Below are positions 26,836 to 38,800 of a stretch of DNA of 64,000 nt, piece by piece. The position numbers and the translations under genes were made by a program. Every line of letters begins with the position of its first letter. Within the stretch, counting starts at the first letter, position 1. Origin of the DNA: Lepidostoma basale (Eukaryota > Arthropoda > Insecta > Trichoptera > Lepidostomatidae); the NCBI GenBank assembly GCA_022606425.2, contig JAHDVF020001026.1, positions 1 through 64,000 on the forward strand, written 5' to 3'. The notes below the pieces were generated by a model, which saw only the letters and a program-made list of their open reading frames with translations, ran no database searches and was not told the DNA's origin.

Positions 26836-27315
26836 TTAGTTTATGTATGGAAGTAAAGCTTGGAGCTGGCAAAATAAGGATGAAAGCAGGATAAACGCCG
26901 TAGAAATGAGATCACTAAGAAGAATGTGCTGGAAAACGTTGTATGATAGAATACCGAACGATGAAATAAGAAAGAAATGTAAGGCAGATGACTGTATCAT
27001 GAATAAAATTAAAGAAGGATCCCTGAGATGGTTTGGACATATGGAATGAATGGATGAGAGTAGAATGGTTAAAAAGTTGTACACAAGCAGCATGAGTGGG
27101 AAAAGAAGCCGAGGACGACCGAGGAAAACATGGCATGACCAAATTAATCAATTACTAAAAGGCGGCCACATTCGAAGTCGGAATAATCGACGTGCGTGTA
27201 TGGTACGATGTATGAATGTAGAGGAAGCCCGAGAGGTATGCCAGGACAGGCCATTGTGGCGATCCATCCTCTGCCTACCCCTCCGGGGAAATGGCGTGAT
27301 AGTTAGTTATTTTTT
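26836..27315 (+). mobile_element. RTE-like LINE fragment
   Basis: Two overlapping frames (26843-27049 and 27050-27355), separated by a TGA, encode MYGSKAWSW, RMCWKTLYDRIP, LRWFGHME, then GRPRKTWHDQINQLLKGGH and MNVEEAREVCQD. It ends GGAAATGGCGTGATAGTTAG. Family as at 6378-7290, 5'-truncated. Confidence 0.85.
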
Positions 27316-27548
27316 ATTTATTTATTTAGTTTTGATTTACAATTTTATCATTTAAAGTAGACGGTTAAATAATATGTATAAAATCTTTGATTTTTGGACC
27401 TTTTTCCGCGATAACTTGGACTTAACCACGATAAAATTGTTATATATGTATTCTTTGTACTATCTACTATAAAGTAACATTAAAATCATAACCCTTTACA
27501 ACCCTTTCTTCATACATTATAATTGATTTTATATTTTGTCTCTGCAGG

Positions 27549-28565
27549 TCCCAGTTTGGGTCGTTCGAGCGGAAGATAATATAACTCGCATGGAGCTATT
27601 TTTAGAGTTAAAAATGGCAATTTTTTACAACAGGCACCTAATAAATGTGTCAAATATTTAATAAATTACATAAAAACAAAATTAGAGTACGCTACATGTT
27701 CCGAAAACTTTGAGCAGAGTATTTTGTCTCAAATTAAATGGACTGTTCAAAAAATATTATTTAAATGGAAAGAAAGTAAATATTTTCTTCCGGTATTTAC
27801 TAAGAAATATTCAAGCTGGCTTGATAAAATAATTGAGATGTCTTCATATCAAGAAATTTCGTCGGCAATACCTTCAACCTCTCGTGGACGTCCTAAAAAA
27901 ATGTTTGATGCTAGCAGTTTGAAAATGAAACGAAGAAAAGTAGCAGATCTTGTTGAAAAAAGAACAGCACAAGAACTGTCGTATGCAATGCAATTAAGCT
28001 TACGCAAGTCTGGAAATGGAATGAGTGCAGGCGTTGTCAAAATGGCGACAAATGTTACTCCAAAGAGACTAGGAAAAATTAAGAAATCATTAACGCCGAA
28101 TGTTGTCTTAAAACCATATACTGCAGAAGAAGCTTTAGCGTTGATTATTGATTTGAAGCTAACAAAAGAACAATACACGACATTACAAAGAGATGCTAAA
28201 AAACGAAATGCAAACATTTACCCGAGCAAACATTTACTCAATATTGAAGGCTAAACAAGGGTGCTATCCGGAAAGAGAAGAATCTACGATAGTTACTGAA
28301 ACTGTTGTCAAAGGACGTACAAGAAATACGGCAGAAAGATTGGAAGACATTTAGGAAATTCCACACAAGAAAGACCTCGAGAATAAACACTAATACGGAC
28401 CTAATAAATAGGTTATTAGTTTCATCTGATCCCGTAATTTCAAGTTTTCGGAAACTTCCGCGTAGGAAAAGTGGTCCTCATTCAAAAGAAGTTTTAAATT
28501 TGTTAAGCCTACCACAATTAATACCAGTGCACGATTATGAGGACAGTGATACAGAGGCGATTTAA
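27549..28565 (+). pseudogene. Frameshifted relic of an uncharacterised protein
   Basis: A TGCAG at 27548 is followed by an open stretch that includes 27724-28251: about 176 codons, basic, with SRGRPKKMFDASSLKMKRRK, LTPNVVLKPYTAEEALALI and KEQYTTLQRDAKKRNANIYP. At 28250 the sense passes to another frame (AKQGCYPEREESTIVTETVV), then a third frame (28305-28562) ends in YEDSDTEAI. From memory it resembles repetitive uncharacterised proteins of arthropods and hydra that may belong to a mobile element. No function is claimed. Confidence 0.45.
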
Positions 28566-28779
28566 TGAAAATAATTTGTTTATAAAATGCATTTTTCCTA
28601 TCACATTTTTTTCTTATATAAATTGCCCATTTTGTTTACGTTCGTATTTCATATAATACCTTTTTTAATGTTTTGATATAGTATTTTTCATAAATAATAT
28701 TTGAATAAAATAAACTGTAATATTTTAGAACTGCTTTTATTATTTAAAAAAATGTATTTAGACATCAAATTATGTTTTT

Positions 28780-29268
28780 CCACCTAAATTGTCGAATTCG
28801 ACGTCAGTGCGCCGCCGCCATCGCTGCCGACCCGATGTTTACTCCAACGCTTCATGCCTAAACCTTTCCTTTCCACCATCCTTATCCCACCTGTATCTCA
28901 ACCCCATTGCCATATCGGTCCCCACCCAAGGCCACTCTGGTCCCACTTGGTTCCATATCCAGGACCAAGCGGCCCCCACCCAAGGCACTCCCTGTCACCG
29001 TTCCTCGATCTCCCCCAAGACCTCGGCCCCTTTCCAGGGTCATCCGCAACCCCTCCACACTCCTCCCTGCCCGGGTAGTCGGGTCCAAATGTCGGACACA
29101 ACCAACTACATCCTCACCATCCAACAATATCCAACTTCATCTCCAAGAAAGAAATGTCCAACACGCGGGGAGCAATAGCCTTCGGGCTGGTACTCCCGAA
29201 AAGACAATATACAAGAGATCCAAGATCCAAGATACAGTTTATCTAAAATTCGAATATCGAAAAACCAT
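28780..29268. other. C-rich stretch without convincing gene
   Basis: Proline-rich accidental frames occur on both strands (for example 28789-29178) but none has splice support or domain character. It leads into a Helitron-like 3' end. Confidence 0.5.
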
Positions 29269-29269
29269 T

Positions 29270-29319
29270 TGCTGAACCAGCTAATAGCAGGCAAGCCAAA
29301 GTCTGTCGGGTTCGCTAGT
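29270..29319 (+). mobile_element. Helitron-like 3' terminus
   Basis: GCAAGCCAAAGTCTGTCGGG then TTCGCTAGTA matches the end type at 9880-9901 (GTCGGGTCAGCTAGTA). The rest of this element is not delimited. Confidence 0.45.
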
Positions 29320-29394
29320 ACCTACCTAATAGTTTATATTTAATATTATATAAGTTTATTCACTTCAAAACCATCTGATTGGTTCCTGGGTCTT

Positions 29395-29497
29395 AGTAGG
29401 CGAAATGTGGAGAAGGCGCGAAAGTTATGTCAGGATAGAATAGTGTGGCGGTCCATCCTCTCTGCCAACGCTAGAAACGGCGTGATGGTTTGTTAGT
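29395..29497 (+). mobile_element. RTE-like LINE 3'-end fragment
   Basis: GTCAGGATAGAATAGTGTGG then CGGTCCATCCTCTCTGCC and CGGCGTGATGGTTTGTTAG, the characteristic terminus. Confidence 0.85.
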
Positions 29498-29539
29498 TAG
29501 TTAAGTCAACACGACAGTCTGCTACATTAATGTGGATGG

Positions 29540-30095
29540 TAACAATTGGATGAATTTGTATATTTTCGAAGTATGTTTACAAAGGATGAACGAGTGAAGA
29601 GGGATATTGAAACAAGAGTTGGGGCAGGCAACGAAATGAATGATGCACTTAAAATTGTCATCACAAACAAAAATATATCAAAAAGATCTGAGTGCACAAT
29701 GGTATTCTTGTATCAACCCTTATATTTGAATGTGAAGCATGGAACTGGCAAAATAAGGATGGAAGTATAATAAATGCAGTAGAAACGAGATCTCCTAGAC
29801 GAATGTTAAATCTGAACGTGTTAGAGTGTCAAATTCAAATCAAAGAAGTGAACGCAGTGCGAACGAAAGTGTTTTGAACAAAATGATGCTTATCAACACA
29901 TGGAAAGAATGAATGAATATTTTAACGATATAAACGGGACGAGAAATTGAGGAAGACCGAGGAAAACGTGGCACGATCAAATCAATCAAAAATTAAATGA
30001 CGACCATGTGAAGAGGATGTAGGTATGAGTGTCAGTCTTTCTGCCTAAACGGGCTTGTGTTGTGACACGGCGTGATGGTTAGTTAGTTAGTTTGA
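29540..30095 (+). mobile_element. RTE-like LINE fragment, decayed
   Basis: Frames carry EFVYFRSMFTKDERVKRDIE, VGAGNEMNDALKIVITNKNI and WNWQNKDGS, matching the protein at 6635-7270. The copy is interrupted by stops and ends CACGGCGTGATGGTTAGTTAG at about 30087. Confidence 0.8.
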
Positions 30096-31860
30096 CTGTA
30101 GAGTAGACTCACACCTGACATAAAGCAGATTAACATTAAATAACGATTGGATGGTCCATTTTAAAAAAAATGACGAAGTCCTATTATGGACTTTCGAGAT
30201 CAAATTTATGTATTCATTTTGCCTCTGGAATATTATTTAAAGGCTTAAAAATATTATAATAAAAAAGATGACGTGTAGACCTCCAGGTTACCCTTATTAA
30301 CAAAATACAAAAGTACAAAATATTACGGAACGTGGTTGAAAAATCCTTGCCAAGTTTTCCATCTTCCTGTTTATCGAACTAACTACGCTCAAAGCGCGGC
30401 AATGTATCGAATTTGTGACAACTGCAATAAGCATTTTGGAGACATTGATGTTTTCCATTTGAACGGAGCAACTTTTCGGCGTGGATGAGACCATAATTTC
30501 CTTACTTTATTTTTCTCGTATATTTAGTCTGGTCAGTTGTTATTGTAATAATTGTGTGCATGGTTAGTTAGTTTATCGTATAGGTACCTACCTATTACTT
30601 CATTTTGTTCAATTATTGTAATTCCTTATTCGAATCTAGTTTAACTTCGGTTCAGCACATTTGTGATGTTCTATACCTATATTTACCTATACTCGTACAA
30701 GTATATTATACGTTATTCCTTTCTTTTCAGTTTAATTGTGAATGGCGACATTATAAAGCCATCATTGGCGACGACAATGTTAATACAAGTAAGAGCAGTG
30801 GGATACGAGTATTATTTTGGAAGTCAAACTATATCGATAAAAAGTGTCAGACTTCTTTGGTTTTTTACAATTGCTCAATTAGTCAAAAAAAAAACATGAG
30901 TTTTCCTTTTTTGTTCATTTATTTCATAATGATGAATGCTTATAAAATCCAGCTGATCTACAATAATATCCTTTCTTCCTTGGCTCATTCGATTGTTGTA
31001 AATGATTTCTGGGACGCCACTTGGGTATTTTTGCAATAAATTCTCCGGACTTGGGTATTTTTTAGGAAAAAAGTTGCCGGACTTGTGTATTTTAAATAAA
31101 TAAAAATAAAGTATTTAAATTTTTTTAGGCAGCAGTGATTTATTTAAAAAATTCGATATAGGCTTAGTAACTCAAAACAGACAAAATGCGACATAGGCAT
31201 TTTTTTAAATTGGCCATCGGATTATAACATCAAACTTTAGAACATCAGGAACAAATAGACCTATTGGTTCCAGAGCTTCTCAGCATACCCAGATTTGACT
31301 AATCCACGTCATCAGCAGATGCTGGCCGCCTAGCCCCGCCTAACTATAGGTACTGTAGGCTGTACGTATCCCGGGGACGTTATTAACTTACAAGGACGTG
31401 CAGCGGAGAACGGCGTCCATTAGGGTTGGCACCAGAGTCCCATTAGGACCGCGGGATGTTCGCCAAGTCCGATCCGCCCCTAATGGAGTTATGTCCAAAC
31501 TGCGGCACACAACATGGCGGTGATTGGTGGCTGAGAGCGTTCTTAATTCAATTTTCCCGCCCGCGGGACCATACACATCAGGACCGGCCGAATTTTCCTC
31601 GCGCCCACTAAAACTTGGAAAACATTTTTTTATCGGGCGTGACAAGCAATGCGTGTTTGTTATCTTGCATTTGTTCGCTCCTTTCGCGGCATTAACGACG
31701 ATGATTTTTTCAAATAATTTATTATGAAAGCACCATCGTAACCTTTGGACATTACAAAAATATTTGTCGAGTGCCAGTGTATTTAGTTTTATTCTGCTGG
31801 CTCTTCTATCAGTTCGTACCCAAACGACAAATCTCTTTTTAAACAATTTAATCAATTAAA
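30096..31860. other. Gene-free stretch
   Basis: No supported gene. 30405-30490 shares a short segment with the reverse strand of 50895-50985. Open frames at 30605-31039 (+) and 31388-31855 (-) lack domain or codon character. Confidence 0.5.
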
Positions 31861-32660
31861 ACAACTGACCGTGCATCAACGTCTTCAAGTTTTAGTAACT
31901 CGCGCATGTCGCACACTCAAAGACATTTGGGGAAGTTTTCTTTCGGAAGAAGACGCCTCGAATGTTTCGATAATGAGGAAATTAATCGCAAACTTCTCAT
32001 GTCAGCGTTTTCCCTATTTTTCCGAATATTCATAACCACAAATCAATGCAGGCCGTATATACAGTACATAACATAATTATAATTCGAGAGAAAAACAATC
32101 AAAAACTTAAAGTGCGGCCGCCCCGCGCAATCACAGCGCGGCGGTCATTTAGGAGCGCGGGAAATATTGACAGCTAATGTAATCTTGCGCGACATATTGT
32201 GCCGGCGCTAAAAGGGTTTGCGGCCGCTTCGGACAAATTCGATTTCACGTTATTAATATCACTGCGCCTGTGTGCTCTGCGCGGCGATAGGCGTTGAATC
32301 TAGCTCGTGTTTTATACACGTAATTAAGTTCTATTCACTATTCTCTCGACAGGCCGGTTTTATAACGAAATGTATGTTGTGGTCCTCCAGTGTTTTTCTA
32401 CATCGGTTCATCTCATGCAAGTGTACAATCCTTAGCGCCACCTGGCTCACCAGGGTGTTGCTGGCTCTTCCGAGATAATTAATTTCTTAGTTAAGTCATT
32501 TAAGAAATATTTATAATGGCATTCATTCATCAATAATTAACTAAATTGTAGATCTATAATCCTATATTTAAAGTGCTGTGTGATTTAAGAAGTTCACATT
32601 ACTAAAATATATTTCACTTTTGAAACTTTCTGATGATGAAATAAACAATTCCTTTTTGTA
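31861..32660. other. Gene-free stretch with a GC-rich core
   Basis: 32110-32235 is GC-rich with two GCGGCCGC sites and the phrase TTGACAGCTAATGTAATC. It could be regulatory or the start of an unseen transcript. The remainder is AT-rich. Confidence 0.4.
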
Positions 32661-32669
32661 TAAAAATAA

Positions 32670-32675
32670 TTTATT
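32670..32675 (-). terminator. Candidate poly(A) signal of the 10-finger gene
   Basis: Minus-strand AATAAA about 140 nt past the stop at 32815. Confidence 0.6.
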
Positions 32676-32814
32676 TAATTCAATTTCTTAAAAATAACAT
32701 GCCAAATGCCTACAATATTTCTGTTGATTGATCATTGAAGAGATGGACATAAGGACATTGACTATTTGAGAGCATGGCAAAGATCCCCCCTCCTTCGAGG
32801 TGGAAGAGGTAGAA

Positions 32815-35800
32815 CTAAGATGACGCAACCCTCATCTCCAGAGGCTGGCCGCCGCCTTCCTTGTGCTGGTCCCCGTTCTGTACTGTTCCAACGTTGCCGG
32901 GAAATCCATTTGGTATTCCATCATAACTCTGCCGCAAGGTTGAGGATGTGTTCATAGCCATATCCATGTGCTGATGGTTTGAAGGCCGAGGCATGTGTGC
33001 GCCGGGTATGGAAGGCAATCGCAAAGAATGATTTTGAATGGAAGATTGACCAAACATCCTTTGTTGTAGATGTCGGAAGTCGCGGAATAAATTATGCGGC
33101 GCATTCGGAGCCAAGTGGTGGGGGTAATGGTGCAATTGGTGGGTAAAGTCGCTCGACAACTCTCGAACTAAAGTAGACTGCAAGCTGAAATCTCGACCCG
33201 TGTGTTGATAGTCCCGGATATTCTGTTTCTGATTAAATGGATCCAAATAATTCTTCAGCTCTTGATTTGTAAGGTTCAAATTATATTTTCTATCGCCGGG
33301 AGACGCTTGAGACAATTCTCTTTGATAATCCAATTGTTCCGGTAGCCACCCGCTCCCGTATCTTTGCAGCATTTCTCTGTGTGTCGACTTATCAATTGGC
33401 TTACTGCCTAAAAACCAGGGATTCGGAAGTTCAACACCAGAGGATATTTGTGGAAAAGTTTCCAAATGTTTATTGGGTTCTTCGAAATCCTTAAGAGTGG
33501 GCTTTAAGATCCTGTCATGGTGGGCAGCAGCCGTGTCGTTATACAACACTCTCGGAATGGATTTGGAAATTTTAGAATCCAAAGATAAATCTTTAGCATC
33601 AAACAGCGGAGGATGGCTGGTTACAATATCAGGTGCGATACTCACCCCATTTCCAGTGCTGAGAGAAACTCCTATGGGCTCATGAAGGACGGGCCATGAT
33701 TTCTTGCAACTGTCTAAAATCTTATCCATTTTAACAACTTTTAAAGTGCCGCACGCAGGAGCTTCTTTGTCTTCTTTGCTCGCTACAGTTACATCCGAAT
33801 TAGTGGCACTTGAATTCTTAACATTACAGTTTACCTCTACGTCGCTCAATTTCGCTTTTTCAAGTTGCATACGCATATCATTTGAAACTGAAACTCCTTC
33901 ACTTTTGTCAATGCTGCTGCTAGTGCACAACTCCAGCGGTGTGCTCGGGTTCCCGCCGGCCGCCGGCACTCCGGGCCCGGCGCGCAATGTGTCCTCAGAC
34001 AGGTCCTCGGCTTTGACTGGCCGGAGGTTGGAAATATCTCCGATGACAAGAACAATATGGTTGTCTTTCAGGTGACGATTGAGTTTGTCTTTCATCTCGA
34101 AAACCTGAAATTGAAATAAAGCTAATTAATATGACAAGTTATCCGATGTCTGAAAGGAACTCCAATATTTGTCATTAATCCAATCTTACAAGGAGGGCCG
34201 ACCCCAGATGAATATCAGACTATTCTTTCCCACAGATTTGAACTGAAAACGGCTTAATACATTCCTATCTAAAGGTTTTACTTGAAAATCCATCCAATGA
34301 ATGAATGACTCATTGTTTGGAAGGGGATTCACTTTCCAGTATGGCATTAGGTCACATCACTTCACCAGCACTCGTTCCTTTAAAAAGGTTATCTAATATT
34401 ATTTATTGTTTCTTGAATGATGTAAAACTCCATATTAAATAATGAATAAGAATGAAAACATTTGTTTTGAAAAACAAGTTTTATAATTATACATTTTATG
34501 TTGATGACATGTTTCGCCTGTCTAAGGCATCATCAACATTTAATAATGCCTCAGACAGACTAAACATGTCAATCACATAAAATATAATGAAACTTCTAGA
34601 AAACAGACATTTTCATTTGTATTTTTTAATTTTCAAAAAGTTTTAGTGTAACACAAAATCATCGTCATGAGCTGATACGCCAACTAATTAATTATTACGA
34701 TGTTTGGATGTCTCAACTAATTAACTACTGCGATGTTTGGGTGTCTTAACTACAATATTTGAGCAAGTCATGCGATTCGCTTACCTAGGTATAGAGATCT
34801 GTAGCTACAGTGACCTATATCATAAAGTGCGAGCACAAACCATCAAAGCGATAGCCGTGGCTGGCAGCTTGCGCGACACCATATGGAAGAGCAAATACAT
34901 GCTATCTAAAAGCAAAGTCAAGATATACAAGGCATGTGTCTGCCCCATCATGAAGTATGGGATAGAATTTAGAGCCGATGATACCAATAGGACTAAGAAC
35001 CTTCTCAGAGTAGCAGAAATGCGAACCCTACGCTCTGTCGCAAGCAAAACCCTCGGAGATCAGATCAGAAATGAGACAATAAGGTCTGTCTGTGGTGTTG
35101 AGGACATAGTAAGATGGGGAAGAAGCAAATGGAGAATAGATGAATTGCAAAAATGCTAAAGAAGAAAACCCCAGCAGGAAGAGATTAGCAGGAAGGCCGC
35201 CGAAGAGATGGAGAGATTGCTGGACAACATCATCCCAGAACAGTTTACCGTCATAAACAGGACATACGGCCTAAACTAAGAATATGTTTGGGTAACATTC
35301 GAAACTTACAATTTTGCCACGCAGTAAAGACAATCTGCTAACTCATCCGCAACAGTAGGACGGGTATTGATTTTTCGGGCGATTAAACAAACAATAATTG
35401 GCACTGCAGTGATGATAGTTATTAATGAACCTGTCCGCAGAGCGTGCAGAGGTGCTGCGGAGCGATGCTCGGCACGTCCTCCTGCGGGTGGCGCGCGGCG
35501 AGGTGGCGGCGCAGGTTCTGGCGCGAGCGGTAGCCCAGGGAGCACACGAAGCAGGCGTAGGGCTTGCCCGCCAGCTCGTGGCGCGCCGCGTGCGCAGCCA
35601 GGCGGGCGGCCGAGGAGCAGCCGCGGTGACACGTGTCGCAGCGGAAGGCCTCGCCGTGCACCGCCACGTGCTTGGCTAGCTCGGCAGCGGAGGAGCGCGA
35701 TGCCGGACACTGCTCGCACTGGAACTTAGCCTTGTTCTCGTGGTTCTAGAAAACAACTTCATGTAACAGAAAAGGGGCTAGTATTTAGTATAAATAATGA

Positions 35801-38800
35801 AATAGATACGAGAATAAGAAGACCGACCTTGAGGTGCGTGTTGAGCCTGGCCTGCGTGTGGAAGCACTTGGGACAGCGTGGACAGGGGAAGGCACGGGGG
35901 CCGCGCGCATGTGCGTTGAGTGCATGGCGCGTGGCTGAAGAAGCGGAAGTGAAGCGTGTCCCGCACTCTGCACACCCGAATGGCTTCACTCCCAGGTGAG
36001 TGCCAATGTGATATCTATAGAAAGTAGAAAGAAATAATTTTCAATTCAAAGCACCCGGGTGCAAACAAAGCTATTATCAAGGTGAAACATGTCATTCCCA
36101 TAAAATATAAAACTTTTGGAAAACTGACATTTTCATTAGTGTTAATTATAAAAAATTACCCCATTCAAAGTGGCAGGTAGGTACCTGTGAGCTTGCAGTT
36201 TAACTAGTGACCGAAATTTAAAAATAAAGTGTTCCGCAACATATTCAAAACAATCGCTTATGCATTAGGCAGAAATTTGATTTTGATAATTGGGGGGAAA
36301 GTCATATTGTCATTTTTAATTGTACTTTATCGAGTGGAATATATCGATTATGAAAAAGTTGCCGTTGGACCAGGATACCGCTCACCTATTGACTTGCGAA
36401 TGGGTGAAGTATTTAGACAGCCGCGGTCACATGGAAATGTTGGAAATACAGATACAAAAACACGTTTGGTCCTTGCGCAATAGTAAACGCCGGTTTCCGC
36501 CTTTCATACTTCCCGTACACCTGGATTACGGCCACCTGCTGGACAAGTCAGGTGACATACGTGTATACAACTATCGTATTTGCAAGATTATATATTACGT
36601 AGCTATGTATTAATACGTGCGCCCTGCAATGTTACGGTAGAGATCCTTGCGCGCTGGCTGGCCCACGAGCCGCTGGCGGTCCGCGCCCTCCTGCGGGGCG
36701 TGCTGTGCGCGTGCGTGGGCCAGGTGCGAGGGGCGCAGGCCAGCGCGGGGCAGGTGCACGCGCGCCTGCGATTCACAGGGGCCCCCCCCACCCACGGCGC
36801 CCTGACCAGCTACCGCAGCCTACTGCTAGTGGCGAAAGGCGAGGTGCAGTCCTATGTGTGAGTGATCTCACCTTCCTAATTATCGGCCATGGATGGCGAG
36901 GGATTTGAAAAACTTTAATTTTTTTGTATTAATTTCAGAAATCAATCAGCTTGGAAGTGCACCGAAGAATGCCTCGACACCGGCCTCGTCCTCCCCGGTA
37001 TTCCCAGGACAGGTATGCCTAGGTAGAGGGCCCCCCTGACCCAGCCTAGGCTAGCCTGGCCTAGCCTAACCTAACCCCTGTGTGTTCCGCAGCCCCTCGG
37101 TGCAGCGCATGCGGAGCGCAGATGGCGGAGGCGCGCGAGGGCCGCGACCTCGGGGCTAGGCTCCTGGGAGCCTTCCTGGCCGCGGGGGCCTCGCCGCCCC
37201 TGGAGAGTGGTATCTGGGTGTACGGTAAGATAATATCCGCACCCAGGATGATCCCATTTTGTAACAGTGCTTCTATGATCCAGAGACGAAGGTGCGAGTT
37301 GTACAACTTGTGGTATATGCCCTCCAGATGAAATGATGGACAAGCTGGAGCCGGGACGCAGGTACAATGTGACAGCGAGCGCGGGCGGGGCGCATGGGCT
37401 CGAGCTGGCCGCCTGGGCCCTGGAGAAGGCGGTCCCCGCTCGCCTATTCCATGCGGCTCCCACTGCTCCCGGCCCTTGTCCGTGGAGCGCCTGCGCGGCG
37501 GCCGGGTGGCAGCTGGCCGGGGACGCACTGCCCCGCGGGGCCTTCATGCCCCTCACCATGGGCCTGCTGCTTAGTCTCGCCAGTGTGCAGGTTCGTCCCC
37601 TCCCATCAACAGCCAAATTGCTCTCTAGCTCGTGCCGACAGACCGGCCTGTGTAACGAGACAGCCGGCTAACATTTCAGGACTCCGAGGTCGACAGCGCC
37701 GTGTCCGTGCTGGCTGTGGGCCCCGACACCACCTTCACCAGCCTGCTCATGCAAAGGGCGGTGCTATTCGCCAGAAGGTGTGTATGGCCGCTCTCAGCGT
37801 GCGAAGGTGAAGCAGCAATATAGACAGTTTAGCCTCATGTGACACTCTGCAGGGAGGGGGTTGCAAGGCCGGGCGTGGCGGGGGGCGGCGTGTGCCTGCT
37901 GGCGCGCCCACTACAGCACGGTAATTCCTCATTTCTTTCTTAAAATGTTCCCTTTGTTACACAATGCATTCTAGCTTATCACCCTCCCTGAGATACCAAT
38001 TCCCAGCGGCAGTGGTGCGGGCACAGGGCGCAGGGGCCCTCTGGGGATACGGGCAGCCGGCCGGGGCGCAGCTGCAGGCTCTGCTCAGGTGAGATAGTTT
38101 GGTTTTCTCGCATACTACTGTTCCCTCCGCGAGTCTTTAATCTCCTAAACTGATATATGGTGGCAGCACATTCGGAATGGTGTTCCCTGCGAGCGAGGAG
38201 GACACAGACCGCCTGGCAGACTTCCTACTGCAGCGAGCCCAGTACTCGGCAGAGCCCCCCCGCGGGCCGGGCAGGGACTTGCGCCAGCTGTACGGGGACA
38301 TAGCAGACTGGAGAGTCCTTCTGCAGCCAGATGCAGAATTACTCCTAAGAAACTATTTCCTCGCACTGAGGAAAGACAGACCGGGTATGTTCCAAGTAGG
38401 ACGATAAACTGATTTGTTTACTCATTCCTGATCAATTCTAAATTCTCTCTCAATTGGTTATTCTTGCCGCCACAATCCAGAGGAGGTCCCGCAGTGCACC
38501 CTGAGCGTGCTGGCGAGCCTGGCCCGGGCGAGCGCGCGGCTGTGCCTGCAGCGGGCCGCCCGCGCGGAGGACGTGCTGCTGGCCGCCTTTCTGCACCAGT
38601 GCGGGCTGCGCGCCACCGCAGGGGACCGCGGCCTGCCTGCTCCGCCCCCCGGCGCCATGACCACACTCCACCAAGTCAGTAGTAGGATTCCATTAGGAGT
38701 CTAAATACTTGAAACACTGGACAGCAAGTAACACCAAGCACAATGACTATTGCAGGTGCAGAAAGCCATGAGAGAGTTTGAGAAGTGGGTGAATGCCTAC

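Noticed and set aside
28789..29275. Proline-rich open frames on both strands
   Set aside because: C-rich composition explains them; no splice or domain support.
30605..31039. 144-codon plus-strand frame
   Set aside because: AT-rich, Tyr/Phe/Ile-rich reading without domains; likely chance.
31388..31855. 155-codon minus-strand frame
   Set aside because: No motif, no start context, mixed composition and no neighbouring exon that fits.
35367..35729. Plus-strand open frames over the zinc finger exon
   Set aside because: Antisense shadows of the 105-codon exon encoding fingers 7-9.
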